DNA of 64,000 nucleotides from Dichomitus squalens LYAD-421 SS1 (taxonomy: Eukaryota; Basidiomycota; Agaricomycetes; Polyporales; Polyporaceae): NCBI RefSeq assembly GCF_000275845.1, contig NW_006766886.1:1650945-1714944 (forward strand), in the 5' to 3' direction. A program made the position numbers and the translations under genes. This document shows positions 22,201-33,125 of the stretch, piece after piece. The notes under the pieces are model-generated. The model did not search any database. It was not told where the DNA came from and saw only the letters and a list, made by a program, of their open reading frames with translations. The number at the start of each line of letters is the position of its first letter. Position 1 is the stretch's first letter.

Positions 22201-23915
22201 GTGGTCGCAGTAGAAGCCGATGGCGCCGTCTGCTACGGCTTTTGAGCTGGGATCGCTCATGTTGAGCAGGAGCGCTTGATAGTGGACGGGACGCACTCAC
22301 GTTTGGGTATCTGGTCGGCTCACGACGACGTGGTATTTGTGAAGACGCTCCTGCAGCTGCACGAAGAGCCACGGGCTCGCTGCGAAACCTCCGACAAGCC
22401 AGACCGACTTCACGGTCCCGCCGGACGAGTCGATCTGCCGCTTGATAGACAGCACAGCTGCCTCTATTGAAGGCTCGAAGAGCGCCGCAACCTCCGTCCT
22501 GGTCATGCATCGGTTGGCAACCACGTGACGTTCGATATCAACATCAACACTGGGAACCTACCCGAGAAGTTTCAGCTGGCCACCGCGGATGCCCACGGAC
22601 AAGTCCTTGTCTAAAGGCGAACCGAAAGGGACGAATTGCATGTCCTTGCTGTCGCGGAAGAGCCGCTTGGTCGTCTCGTCGAACCGTTTCGTGATGTGGT
22701 CCAGTGAATCTGGCGTGCCGTATCTTGAGTCCCGCAGCTTCCCTGCAATATGTGTTAAGTGCGGAATAACGAAGTCTTGCAGAATGAGACTCACCTGCGA
22801 GGAATTCACGCGCCCTCCGACTGACGAAAACGGAGCCGGCAAAGACGCCTGTCAACGCGTGTTAGGACCGTGTGATGAATTTGATCACGGAACACTCACA
22901 GTCCGGGGGAGCTATTTCCTCAATGACAAGGGGCGACGTGCCGCGAATAGCATACGAACTGATGTCCAGCGTCCCTCCGCCCGCGTCGGCGACGATGAAC
23001 CCGTGTCCGGAAGGGTTCTGAGCCAAACTCAAACTCAGTATCCCAGCGCCACAACGCAGCAGCAACAAACTCAAACCCAAACGGAAAACTTTGCTCACCG
23101 ACAGCACGTCCGCAGCCAAACCGTTCAGCACGCACGCGTGCAGGCTCGCCTCGCCCTCCGTCACGAACCGTATCCGCGCCCTGCCCTCGTCCGTGTCCGG
23201 GATGAGCCCCCCGTAGACCGCCGCGCGCCGCATCTTGGCCTGCTGCGCGCCCTCCCAGCCGTTCGGGTGGCTGAGGACGAACTGGATGTCGTGCTCGACC
23301 GCGCGCCAGAGCTGGTGCCCGTTCGCGTGCGTGTCGATGATGAAGGAGCGCGTGCAGTGGAAGAGGTAGGAGAGGAAGTCGCCGAAGACGTCGACGGCGG
23401 TCTTCCCTGTCGGGAGGGGCGCGAGGCGCATGCCGTTCATCTTGAGCTTCATCGTCTTCGGGCGCAGACGAAGCTTGAACCTAATGATAAACCCTTCACA
23501 GTGAGGTTCGGAGTGAAGGGATGCGGGGGGGAACGAAAACGCGGGAAGCGGGGAAGACGTACAGTTCAGCTTTCGTCCAGCCCTCGTCCTCCGCGAGCGC
23601 GACGATAGCAGCACTCTCTGCTTCCGCGCCGGCAGCCTTCATGATGCCGTCCTGGTCGTAGTACATGATGGAGGGGATCTTGGAGTTGCCCGCGACGTGC
23701 TCCTGCCCAGGGAACCTATTGTCCTCCCGTCAGACTCGAGCAAGCACTGCGGCAGCCCGGGACACCCACCGAGTAACTCCGTGTATCTTTGGGATCTCTC
23801 CAGGCTCGAGGATGGCGTAGGACACGCCGCTAAATGTGGTGCCGACATCGAGGGCGAGGACGAGAGAACGGGTGTTGCCAATGTATGGCTTGCGGGTACC
23901 CGACGCGGGCTTCAT
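19215..23915 (-). CDS. HSP70-like (HSPA12-type) ATPase with ~800-residue low-complexity/coiled-coil C-terminal tail
   Basis: The first ~590 residues, over many short exons, form an actin/HSP70-fold ATPase: LVLALDVGTTFSGVSYAIL (phosphate 1), YLFHCTRSFI and QLWRAVEHDIQFVLSHPNGW, FIVADAGGGTLDISSYAI (phosphate 2), CVFAGSVFVSRRAREFLAG, and KSVWLVGGFAASPWLFVQL (adenosine motif). Agaricomycetes carry many such HSPA12-like genes, usually about 550-650 residues. Here the segment ending ARIKWVDN splices in phase 0 at 21730 to GKTRYGPASIVYN, the expected domain end, but the frame stays open for about 800 more residues to 19215. The tail has a Ser/Pro/Arg region, GSKAATPA repeats (about 20570-20830), a Pro-Glu-Ala tract, a Gly-rich patch (GSFGFGSFGGGGNG), an Ala/Glu/Lys coiled coil, and the end KKGKKGKKGK. 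The role of the tail is unknown. Confidence 0.85.
20570..20830 (-). repeat. Degenerate coding minisatellite (GSKAATPA units)
   Basis: Within the tail of the HSP70-like gene about ten 18-24-nt units encode variants of SKAATPA (WGSKAATPA, AASKAATPA, GGSKAATPA, AMSKAATPK). An adjacent tract of Pro-Glu-Ala repeats continues to about 20440. Units are imperfect, so the array is not freshly expanded, but unit-number differences between strains are likely. Confidence 0.8.
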
Positions 23916-26093
23916 GGTGGTGGTGGAGGGCGATCGCGAGAGGGAGATAGCGCGACCTGCGTGAGAGAAGGAGAGATAACAGATAGCGCGGCGGCTCTGG
24001 GGGCGAGAGGGCGATTTTAAGGAAGCCCCGGAGGAGCGAAGGAGGAAAGGGTCGCAGGCAGAGGCTCGCCACGAGGCGCGCTGCAGTGCATGCTCCTGGG
24101 CACCCACGCGCGCGCGCGCGCTCACCCGTCCAATTGGGATGCGCGCGTCCCCTTCCAGCGCTTATGTAAGGAACACGCCTGGCCAACGCCGTCCTCGCGT
24201 GTTCCTCCGCTCCTGCGACATTATTGGGACAGAGCGCGGCGGCCTCAAAGACTGCCTGAGATGATCTGCACGGTCTCTCGTCTAATCGTAATTTCGGCAC
24301 ATCCTCGCCCTCAGCTCTCTGTGGCTTGTCAATCTCTCAGCGTCGTGCTGTTCGGCAAGAATCCCGGTCGTTCACGTACAACTCGTCAACGAGAACCATC
24401 CAAGTCCGCGTTCTATACCCACAGATCACAGCACTCCTAAGACAGGTAAACTTGGCGCTCCGCAGAGTGGACTAGAACCACGGTCAGTAGTCACCAGCCA
24501 TCGATATCCCGCTGTCCGAGTGAGTGCCGACGAGATCTTCCTGCGTCTACCTCAACCTACCGCAGCCTACTGCCAGGAACGCCTAGGCCACCACCTATTC
24601 AGACGAATTGTGGGCGCATTCGGATTACACGCCATCCACCTGCGCAGCATGACGTTTTCTGTGGTAATTGGGTCTGAATGCCGAAGCACAGGACTGATCA
24701 ATCACAGAAGAGAATGTGAAGACACTGCGGAGCTCACTATCGGTCGACTCGACTGAGAAAGGTATGGGCGAGTTCAATAGCCACCGGTGGACCACTAGGT
24801 ACACAACAGAAGACCATGCAAGATAGGAGAGGATTAAAGCAGAGAGGCGTTAAACCTCGTCTTATGACTCGCTTTCGTGAGGCGAAGTGTAAGCAATGCG
24901 ATCGAAAGCACAGCATGCGGCCATCGCCGGGCCTTGCTCTCTACGCCATGAGCCACACTGAGATGTTCCATAGCTATGTCGTGGCCCAAGTACTAGTGAA
25001 CTATAGTGAAGAGCCGAGTTGGCTCCATCTTGGAGAACGCGCACATGTGATCGCGACGCATTGACTCCAGACCAAGAAGCATCTTGGACATGTCGACGGA
25101 CGAAGCACGTTCATTCGATTCGCAATGTCTTCAAAAGGAGCAAGAGGCCGGAACCCTGCGTTGGGAAGGTTGGTGAACGTAATCCAGTTGTCTTCAGCCT
25201 GAGAGAGACAATGTACGAAGAACGTGCCTGCAATCTTTCGATCAGTCACAACCGCACTTGTCTATGAGCAATCGCGTAGCTTCATTCGCAGGCCCTCAAG
25301 ATATATACTTCTGGGTTACCTTCACTTCCTATCCAGATACAGAAGAGCGATCCGCTGGGAGAGAAGCGCACATAACCACGCGCACTCAAGACCAAGCTCT
25401 GTGGCGTTACACCACGTGCTTCATCACAGCATGACATGGGTATGAGAGAGCCTACCAGTGAAGTCGTGCCCAGCTGTGCAGTATTGAGAACAACGAGCCA
25501 GCTGGCACGCTGCAGAAAATCAGGCCATGCTCCGAACTAGCGATGATCGATGTGGCCCTTCTTCAGGCAAGTCTTGGTCAGTCACCGCAAATGAAGATCC
25601 TTTGGTTAGGAGGCTTCTATCGCCGCTGCAGCTTCGCCCTCCGCAGCTCACCTGGATTCGTTATAAGACCCCGTGTCTTCTGTCTGAGTTCCCTGGTGGT
25701 TCTTGCGACGCGGTAGACTTCAACCCGACCGAGCCGCCCTAGATCGTTAGCGGGCGTATAATCGGTTGTTGCCACTGCGTTACTCGTCGGGTATGTATAA
25801 ATCAGTGGGAGTGAAGATGCACAAGACAAGTCAGCATCTGGCTGAAGCAAAGGAAGGCTCTGGAGTCTGAGGCAGCTGCCGCCGGGGGCACAGGAGACAT
25901 AGACGCCGACGGGGCACGCGGTTACGACTCCGAACTGGGACCGCCATTCATGGAGTCAACAACGTGTATCGAAGCTTGCTGCCTACCACGACCTCTGCGA
26001 GCCTCCGTTTGTCGCGCCTTTATCAGCCTCTAACTGTGCATCTCGCCCGTAAGTCACACCCCCAAACATCCGTACCAATCCTCTCAGACTCTG
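23916..26093. other. 2.2 kb between divergent genes; only a doubtful gene fragment
   Basis: This holds the promoter side of the HSP70-like gene, a CG dinucleotide run near 24107-24122, and the doubtful exons listed separately at about 24850-25530. The segments 24200-24850 and 25560-26090 show no recognisable coding or repeat structure, apart from a minus frame near 25850-25617 (GRLGRVEVYRVARTTRELRQ) of unknown meaning. Confidence 0.35.
24850..25530 (-). pseudogene. Possible intron-containing gene or relic, unrecognised
   Basis: Minus-strand pieces look coding. From about 25434, MSCCDEARGVTPQSLVLSAR runs into GYVRFSPSGSLFCIWIGSE. A GTAACC donor at 25317 and a GCAG acceptor near 25226 then join it to GTFFVHCLSQAEDNWITF and TNLPNAGFRPLAPFEDIANR. 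A further stretch (DMSKMLLGLESMRRDHM) is reached only by an additional shift. An upstream exon-like segment reads ASWLVVLNTAQLGTTSL. I could not close a complete model or name a family. It may be a small real gene or a decaying one. Confidence 0.3.
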
Positions 26094-27862
26094 ATGGCCA
26101 TGCGTCTCCAGACTAACCAAGACAGCACCGTCGAGTTCTACACCCTTCGAGGCCCCCTCCTCGGCGTGCCCAGCAATACCCGCACCCGTCCCCGCCTCAG
26201 AGCCGACTCGGAAGAGCTCCTCACCCCGGTCGCGGACCCCATCGCCAAGCTCACCCGCGAGTGCTCCGCCCTCCGCCTCAAGTTGGCCACCGCCGAGCGC
26301 CGCGAACGCAACTCCTACAACGCCCAGCCTCCCGGCTACCGCACCGCGCCCACCTCGGCCCGCACGCCCCCATACCACACCCTACCCCTCGCAGCGACGG
26401 CAGAAAGCGTGCTGGCGCACCGCGAACAGACACGGACGAGCCACCTCCAGGGCGAGGTGGTCAAGCTCGCGGAGCGGCATCGGGCGCTGGAGAAGACGCT
26501 CCGCGAGATGCAGGATGCGCTCCGGATGAAGGACCGCGAGATCGAGATGCTCCGCGCAGAGCGCGATCGGCTGCTCGCCGAGCGCGACGAGGGCCGCGCG
26601 AAGAGCAGGAGCGTGAGCAGGGAGAGGTCGCAGCTGTCGATGGCGGACGATTACGGTATGGTGTCGGGCAATGGCAGAGGCCGCGGGGATAGGCATCATC
26701 AGAGGCATCGCGACAGGAGCAGGAGCAGACGCGCTATGCGGCGGCCGGACGAGGTGCCCCCGCTGCCGATAGGGCCTGCGATGGCGATGGACGCGGAGCA
26801 GTATGTGCGGGCGCAGAGCATGGATATCTTCCTCACGAAGACCGACGGCTGGTCTGGGGCACAGATCATACAGGCCGTCGACGACTTGAACGCAGAGATC
26901 AACCAGTTCGCTGCTGCCGCCACCGAGTCGTGTTCGTTCGCAAAACGAGCCAAGGCGAAGGGCGCCCTTACCTTGACGTCTGCTCTGGAGAACACGACGC
27001 CCTGGCTTGGCCCCGCACTCTCCCACATTCTCGCATTCCGTGATCATACCCAAGACCCCATCCTCGTTCAGCTTGCGTTACAGGCGAGCATCGTCACCTG
27101 CTGTGCTCGCTCATTATCATTATTTTGCGTCGGCTTCCCTTCGAAGCTGGACGCCCTATTGACACGTATTCTCATACATATGCAGACATCAGGTGCGTAC
27201 TTCCGCCTCTTACCTTAAGAAACGCCCTCCTGAGCCGCTGCTTCGTAGAGCCTCAAGCGACGTCGTCACGCTGGCGTACCCTGACGCACCGTTCAATACG
27301 TATGCTCTATCCCGGTCTAGAAGAGTACGCTGTGACGGAGCTCGTGACGACGATGCTCCGCTGGTCCAGCGCCGTCTTCACGCTCTGCGGCTCAGCCAAC
27401 GCCCCCACCGCCTCGGACTCGTCCCTGCACGCCCAGCTGCGCCGGATCGCGGAGGCCGTCTACAAGCTCGCCCGCGTGACGCGCGAAGACATCCTCTCCA
27501 CCACGTTCGAGGTGCTCGTCGTGGACAGCGGCACCCCGTTCGAGCCCGGGAAGATGCTCAACAAGATGCGGGAGGGCGAGCACGACGGCGACGAGCACGG
27601 CTCGCAGATCGGGGCAGACGTCGACCTCGTCAGCCTGAACGGGAACGGGACCGGCGCTGCGAAGGCGAACGGCGCACACGACTCGGGCCGGGTGCTGTGC
27701 ACGACGGAGCTGGGGCTCCGGTGCGTGACGCGGCGGGAGCTGAAGGGCAGCGGGGGCGGGTTCGCGGAGGCCGGGCCCGAGGGCGACGCGTTCGAGAGCA
27801 GACTGCTGCTGCCGCCCAAGGTCCTGCTCGATTCGGCGATGGACGTGATAGAACGCGGATGA
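26094..27862 (+). CDS. Conserved-type coiled-coil protein, function unknown
   Basis: Two exons (26094-27192 and 27249-27862) with a 56-nt GTGCGT...TAG intron give 570 residues in exact frame. Residues about 110-180 form a coiled coil (VVKLAERHRALEKTLREMQD ... MLRAERDRLLAERDE). An Arg/Ser/His-rich stretch follows (RDRHHQRHRDRSRSRRAMRR region). The C-terminal half is globular, beginning EVPPLPIGPAMAMDAEQYVR and containing GWSGAQIIQAVDDLNAEINQ, PGLEEYAVTELVTTMLRWSS and TREDILSTTFEVLVVDSGTP. The ordered half looks like a protein conserved among agaricomycetes, but I do not recognise the family. The ATG at 26094 is the first in frame. Confidence 0.78.
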
Positions 27863-29067
27863 CGATGCGGACTGGGGGTTCCGCTGCAGGACTCGCGCCC
27901 TGGCCCAGCCAGAGCTGACATGACTCGGAGATGGCCGCCATGCCTCGCCACACGACTCGGGAGTCGGGACCCGGGGTGCGGGAGGTGTATACCCAGGGTC
28001 TAGAATGCCCTATCATGCCCATGGTGCGTCGATGCGGATACTATGCGCTTGCCATGACTTTGCGTTCTGTATGGTACGTATACACACATACACGCCGCAT
28101 GCACGCTGCCGTTGTCTGACTGCTATCGGGTATCCGGTCTCGGTGTTCGGAAGAAGTTCGCATTTGCTAACAAGCTACGTGGACCTAATGGATCGCGGAT
28201 CCGGGACTGTGCATACTAAATAACTGTAACATACCTGTAATTTATCTGTATGACTTGGAACACGTACTGGCTCACGATACCATTACGAAGAGAATGTCAT
28301 GACCTTCTCCCCTCGTGGCATGGGCAGCATAGTGGGCGCTGATCAGGAGCTGTTCGCGAATGCGGTCTTTCTGCTCGGTCCAGCCGGTCCCGGCTGTCGT
28401 TCCGAGATTCCATCCTGCGACTAAGTTACTGGTTGTCGGGAGTCGAGAGTAGAAGCGCCCAGACTGGACGCGGATCATTAGCGCTTAGCTCATCTCGTCC
28501 TCTGTTCCTAGCTACATCACGAACGATTTCACCACCGATGGATTATTCACGGGTGGATGGTCAGTTTCTTGATTCAAACACTAAGCAGCTTTTGACACGA
28601 TACCTGAGTAGCGTACTCATCGCAGATACAATCAGTTGAGGCGGTAGTTCGTCCATCTCGTCGACGCCGCTCCATCAATAAGACGCATTGACAGGGATCA
28701 GTTAACCAGAAGACAGTACATGTGAAAGACATCATCTACTGTGTGCTTGTCTAACGATTGCGGTCGACGCCAAGTCTCCACAATAATCCTGGTAAGCAAC
28801 GAGCAGAAGATGTCCGATGGGCCAATGTGCGCCATCTCGAAAACGACCAGTCAGTGCTTCGAGCTAGCACTTCCCACCATCCGACGTTCGAGACCAAGTC
28901 TTAAATGTCGGATGTTGTGAAGCTGCTAGTTCACCGTTCGATGGACCGACACTTCCCACCGCCACACCGATGCTCAACAGGTGTTGCATTAGCGGAAGTG
29001 GACTTAGAGATTTTTTCGAGGTTTGAATTTCCTGGTCCCTCGCTCAGGGGCCCCTACTCCTCACGAG
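27863..29067. other. 1.2 kb intergenic region, nothing firm
   Basis: A minus-strand frame at 28272-28478 (GTGWTEQKDRIREQLLISAH) is the only protein-like stretch; it lacks a convincing start or splice partner. The remainder is A/T-richer and should contain the terminator of the upstream gene and the upstream promoter elements of the gene at 29232. Confidence 0.4.
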
Positions 29068-29075
29068 TATATAAG
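29068..29075 (+). promoter_or_regulatory. TATA box of the gene at 29232
   Basis: TATATAAG lies 164 bp upstream of the ATG. A leader intron (about 29158-29219, GTACGT donor, TTGCAG acceptor) separates the likely start site near 29100 from the ATG. A strong TATA box plus leader intron suggests a highly or conditionally expressed gene. Confidence 0.6.
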
Positions 29076-29231
29076 GAGCCCGTTTCTCGCCGTAGAATCT
29101 CCATCCAACGAATACATCCTTCCCGCATAGTCAATCGTTACCACCTCGCATATAGTCGGTACGTTCATTTGCATACATTCAGGTTCACCGGCCGTGATCT
29201 GACCTTCCATTTTCTTGCAGAGCTTATCATC

Positions 29232-30050
29232 ATGGCCGCGAACACCATCACCACACTCTCCCGTGTCGCGTCCAGTCTGGCTGGTCCAGTCTCCACTGCC
29301 AATACGGCTGCTACTACCACCACCACCACTCTCCAGAAGACTAAGTTCCCAGCCAACCACCGTCCCACCGCGAGCGAGCTGAACATGATACTCTCCACCG
29401 CCGCGAACCGGGCCAATAAGCGCCGCACCCAACAGGCACTTGGCCTCGGCCTCCCTCCCAAGAGCGTGCCCCGTCGTCCCCGCCGGGAGATCCCCATCCC
29501 CCCCAAGCCAAAGGCCACTACCATCCGCACCGGCCGCACCATCCTCTCCCCAATCCCCGGCTCCCCATCGCTCGCTCCCTACCACCCCGCCCCCAACGCC
29601 CCCAAGCTGGGCACGCTCCCCACTCACCCCGAGACCCCTCCGCCCGTCCCCGCGGCCCGCCCGCGGTTCCCCACCCGCCGCTCGCGCGTCGCGCCGTTCA
29701 AGGGCGTCGGGCTCGGGCTCCCGCTCGACGTTGTCGGCGAAGACCCCATCCTGACCCCCGGTCACGTCTTCCCCGACACCCTGTGCCGCACGCCCGGGGC
29801 TCCTGCCCGTCGTGCCGCGGTCGCGAAGACGGGCGAGACGGCTTCTTACTTCCACCTGCCGTCGGACCTGCTCGCGACGCCGGCGCAGCCGACGCCTCTT
29901 CCTCAGTTCCCTAAGGCCGTCATGGGGCTTGGGTTCACTGTCCCTGCCTCAGTCGGTCTGGGGGCTACCATACCCACGATGGGCCTCGGTATCACCGAGG
30001 TTTATCTTGGGGAAGAGGATCGGGTCGAGCTCACTGTGCCTGTCAATTAA
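29232..30050 (+). CDS. Proline-rich, low-complexity protein of unknown function
   Basis: 272 residues in a single coding exon after a leader intron. The start MAANTITTLSRVASSLAGPV follows directly on the leader-intron acceptor, which is why it is preferred to the in-frame ATG at 28905 upstream of the TATA box. A Thr run (TTTTTTLQ) near residue 35 is followed by a basic, Pro-rich region (PPKSVPRRPRREIPIPPKPK) and repeated GLGLP/MGLGFT motifs at the C-terminus (LGLGLPPKS, GVGLGLPLDV, MGLGFTVPA, MGLGITEVY). No signal peptide, membrane segment or known domain is visible. Pro, Ala and Thr dominate, so it is probably disordered. Confidence 0.65.
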   Translation: MAANTITTLSRVASSLAGPVSTANTAATTTTTTLQKTKFPANHRPTASELNMILSTAANRANKRRTQQALGLGLPPKSVPRRPRREIPIPPKPKATTIRTGRTILSPIPGSPSLAPYHPAPNAPKLGTLPTHPETPPPVPAARPRFPTRRSRVAPFKGVGLGLPLDVVGEDPILTPGHVFPDTLCRTPGAPARRAAVAKTGETASYFHLPSDLLATPAQPTPLPQFPKAVMGLGFTVPASVGLGATIPTMGLGITEVYLGEEDRVELTVPVN

Positions 30051-30442
30051 CAGCTCCAAGGTTAGCCATCTACTACAAGCACCGCAGTCGCAGCTACTGA
30101 CTTCTGTGCTTTGACAGAGAGCTCATTCCTCCTCATTCTTTCTCTTCGTTTGCTCATAGACGACATCGGACTTTTTTCTATTATTTATGTAGTACCTCTG
30201 GTAGTGTACATACTGTTCCGGAAATCACAAACATTCAAAAACGCCCATCGCTTGGGAGTCGTGAGTCATGTAATATGTGTTCGCAAGGTTAGTAAGTAAG
30301 GCGGTAGTCAAAAGGCGAACAAGATCACAATGAATCTACATGCTACGTCCGAAGGGTATACAATTCTTCAATATTCCAAATAGGTCCCAGGTATGTGACT
30401 ATGATGATCTGCGCCAGGCGACACGCCCAATCTGGGGGCAGC

Positions 30443-31434
30443 TCACTTGCGCTGCACGTCGCTCACGCCAGCCGTGCTAGGCGGGACGTCCTCGACGAAC
30501 CGGCCCCTCTCCGGCGAACGTACGCTGCCAGTCGGCGTCGCAGTCGTGGGCTCCGCCACACCCTTCGCCTTGTCCTTCTTGCTGCCCTTGCTCCCACGGG
30601 GGAACCAGCTGAGGCCTCTCCCCCCGCGCGCCGGCCTGTGCGCGTCCTCGCCCGTCGGGATGACCTCGTCCGGCAGTTTGCCCGCGCCAGGCTTGACCAC
30701 CTTCGCGTCCTGCTTGCGCTCGCTCTCGGGCGTGAGGTACTCCTCCCCACGCAGGCGGAGGTACTCCTCGAGGAGCGCGGCGTTGCGTGAGTTCGCTTTG
30801 AACATCGCGAGGACGATGTCGCCGACGATGGGGACAACGCCAACCCCGATGGAGATGGCGTTGTTGACGAGCATTTTGCTCAGGAGCCAGCCAGGTATTC
30901 TGTGAGGATGAATATTAGGAGATGCATGCCATTAGCGGCTTATAAGAATGTGGCGCGACGCACTCTGCTTGCTTCGCTTTGCGCACCACGAGCAGGTAGT
31001 TCAGGGCGGCATCAGCAGCGTCTCCAGCACCAGGAATTATCCCTGGACGTAGAGCAGGAGATGTCAGCACATTTGAGCGCCTCAGAGCGATCGGAACGCA
31101 CCAATTACGAACGTCCAGCCGAAACGCATTCCGCAGATGCTGAAACCCTTGTCCAGATAGTGCGCGCGGCGCTGCACGGACCTCAAGACTTTCACGTCGC
31201 GCTTAGATAGTCCAGGGGGAGTCTCGCGCTGCAGGTGACAACACGAATATACCGTCAGTACCGCCTGTGCACGCCACCGTCTCGTGGTGCAGATGTTCGA
31301 GGTCCACGCACCCTGCGCCTGCGCTGACGACCTTTGTCGTCCACATATGTCTCGTAGAGCGGATCCTTGGCCTCGTACTGCTTGATATGGCGTTCGAAGA
31401 TCTTCCGGCCGGCCTTGGTCGCAAACGCATCCAT
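30443..31434 (-). CDS. DUF4112 membrane protein
   Basis: The N-terminus is MDAFATKAGRKIFERHIKQY, then a conserved region: KVLRSVQRRAHYLDKGFSIC, GMRFGWTFVIG, GIIPGAGDAADAALNYLLVV, AEIPGWLLSKMLVNNAISIG and VGVVPIVGDIVLAMFKANSR. The paired Gly-Ala-Gly-Asp/Val-Gly-Asp motifs within hydrophobic stretches are characteristic of DUF4112 (PF13430), a small membrane protein family of unknown role. Four exons; introns have GT-AG ends. After residue ~180 the tail is charged and Ser/Pro-rich (GSKGSKKDKAKGVAEPTTAT) and ends GVSDVQRK. A degraded copy of the 5' end of this gene lies near 35.5 kb. Confidence 0.82.
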
Positions 31435-31855
31435 GATGGCTGTGGCGACTGGGAAGATGGTATGTTGTGGAATGGGATGGTGAAGGGGAGAGGGACGCGT
31501 GCTGGGTTCGCGCGGCCTTATGAGCAGGGCAGCGCGCGTGCACCCACACTTGCTGACGTCATAACGTATCAGGGTCCGTGTGAGCGCTTCGCCGGGGATA
31601 GGCAGCGCCCGGATTGAGCGAGAAGGCGCACGTCAGAACGCCAGGACGGCCGAATGGAATGCTAGTGGCTCAAGCGTAGTGTAACGGTCAGTCGATGAGG
31701 TCAACATTGTGATGATGCAACTTATTATCCTGTCTGTGAGGGGAGCATACTTACCCTTGAAAGTCCTTCTATAGTACCATCGAGGTCCTCGAGAGCGTCT
31801 CATCGGAATTGAACGTCAAGCTATCTCAAAGTCGGGTGCACGACGATCTCAGCGT

Positions 31856-31863
31856 TATATAAG
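31856..31863 (+). promoter_or_regulatory. TATA box of the APH-like kinase gene
   Basis: TATATAAG lies 118 bp upstream of the ATG at 31974, at a spacing normal for a fungal core promoter with a short leader. Confidence 0.55.
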
Positions 31864-31973
31864 CAGCTAGAGGGCGCTACCTATCCCCACGTCGCCAGCA
31901 CTGCACCTCGTCTAGTGACTATCGTATCGCTGCTTTTTCTCCCTTGTGATTTCCTGTCTTACAAATCGAGTCC

Positions 31974-33125
31974 ATGAGTCTCGCCATGGATGGAGCCGTA
32001 GGAGAAATACCCAACTCTGGTAAGTGGCGTCTAGATGGAGCACGACCATTGTAGACTCAGGCACGACACATAGTAACATCTTCGTTCAACAGCCATTGCT
32101 CAGCACGCGTCAGACAAAGACAGCCAAGCTGCCGCAACGGGAACCACACCTAAGGTATGTTTCACATACCCAAGGGGTTTTAAGGATACGTATATTGAAG
32201 CCTGGGAACATGACAGCTCGCCACCGCCACAGGAGCGTTCGTGGACGAGCTGCTTGACAGCTACTCAAACGAGGAGCTCCTCGGTTACATCAGACGCTCT
32301 CCGCGTCTAGGAGGATCCTACTCGGAAAAGTTGATCTGGCTGCTATCCCCCACCCTCGTCGCCAAGGAAATCGGGCATGACATTGACGATGAGCCTCTAG
32401 ACGAGGTTGGTGCCCTTCAGCTTGCGCGTGCCGCTGGCGTGAGGGTCCCAGCTTTTCGTCGTCTAGTTCCTGAGGGCGATAATCGAATCCACTATATCAT
32501 CATGGAGCGGATCATCGGCCCTACCCTCCAACAGTTGTGGCGGGATCTCGGCTTGTGGGGGACTGTCCGTGCCGCATGGCAACTACGAAACAATCTTCGA
32601 ATGCTTCATTCTGTGACGTCCCAAACCACTGGCGGAGTACACACCGGTAAGACCCGCTGCACATGGCTATACGCTCTACGCGGCCCCGCGCGCCACGCCT
32701 CTCCTACAGTATTCACCAGCTATCTCAACTGGTGGCTTGTGAATTGTCGCCCAGCACATTTGAAACCATATCACGACCTCGTACTCCAACCGGCCAAGGA
32801 GCATGTCCTCGTTCACCAAGACCTTGCCCCTCGCAATATGATACTGGATGCTCGGGGAGACCTTTGGCTCGTGGACTGGGGGTTTGCCGGCTTCTACCCT
32901 CCATTCATGGAGTACTTGGGGATGGAGGTTTGGTTGCTTGAGACGCCCTGGCTCTCCGAACGCACCTGGGCTGCGTGGTGGGGTCGCTTTCGATGGACTG
33001 TATTCCGTTGGATCACAGCTGGTAGCTTCTATCGATATCGCAAGGCCTGGAACGCACATGCTATCATCCATACACGCACGCATAGGTTTAGACTAGAGGA
33101 TACACCTTTCTCAGATCGTCTATAA
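31974..33125 (+). CDS. APH-like/kinase-fold phosphotransferase
   Basis: Agaricomycetes have large families of such aminoglycoside-phosphotransferase-like proteins; substrates are generally unknown. Three exons (31974-32019, 32093-32154, 32217-33125) total 1017 nt and give 338 residues in frame. Visible landmarks are EKLIWLLSPTLVAKEIGHD with the ATP-site Lys, DEVGALQLARAAGVRVPAFR, YIIMERIIGPTLQQLW (hinge), HVLVHQDLAPRNMILDARGD (catalytic loop, HxDxxxxN) and LWLVDWGFAGFYPPFMEY (DFG equivalent is DWG). All residues expected for phosphotransfer are present, so it is probably active. The second intron uses an acceptor at 32216 rather than the closer-looking CACAG downstream, because only that keeps the frame. 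Its 3' end and following DNA recur as a relic at 38.3-38.8 kb. Confidence 0.8.

Noticed and set aside
20371..22296. Long open frame on the minus strand overlapping the HSP70-like gene
   Set aside because: It is correct only in its first ~190 codons (the HSP70-like exon); beyond the splice donor at 21730 it is an out-of-frame reading of the tail exon.
24107..24122. CG dinucleotide run as a regulatory or Z-DNA element
   Set aside because: Only about eight units in a GC-rich promoter; nothing else supports a function.
28905..29231. N-terminal extension of the proline-rich protein
   Set aside because: It would place the ATG upstream of the TATA box and read through a leader intron with clear GTACGT and TTGCAG ends.
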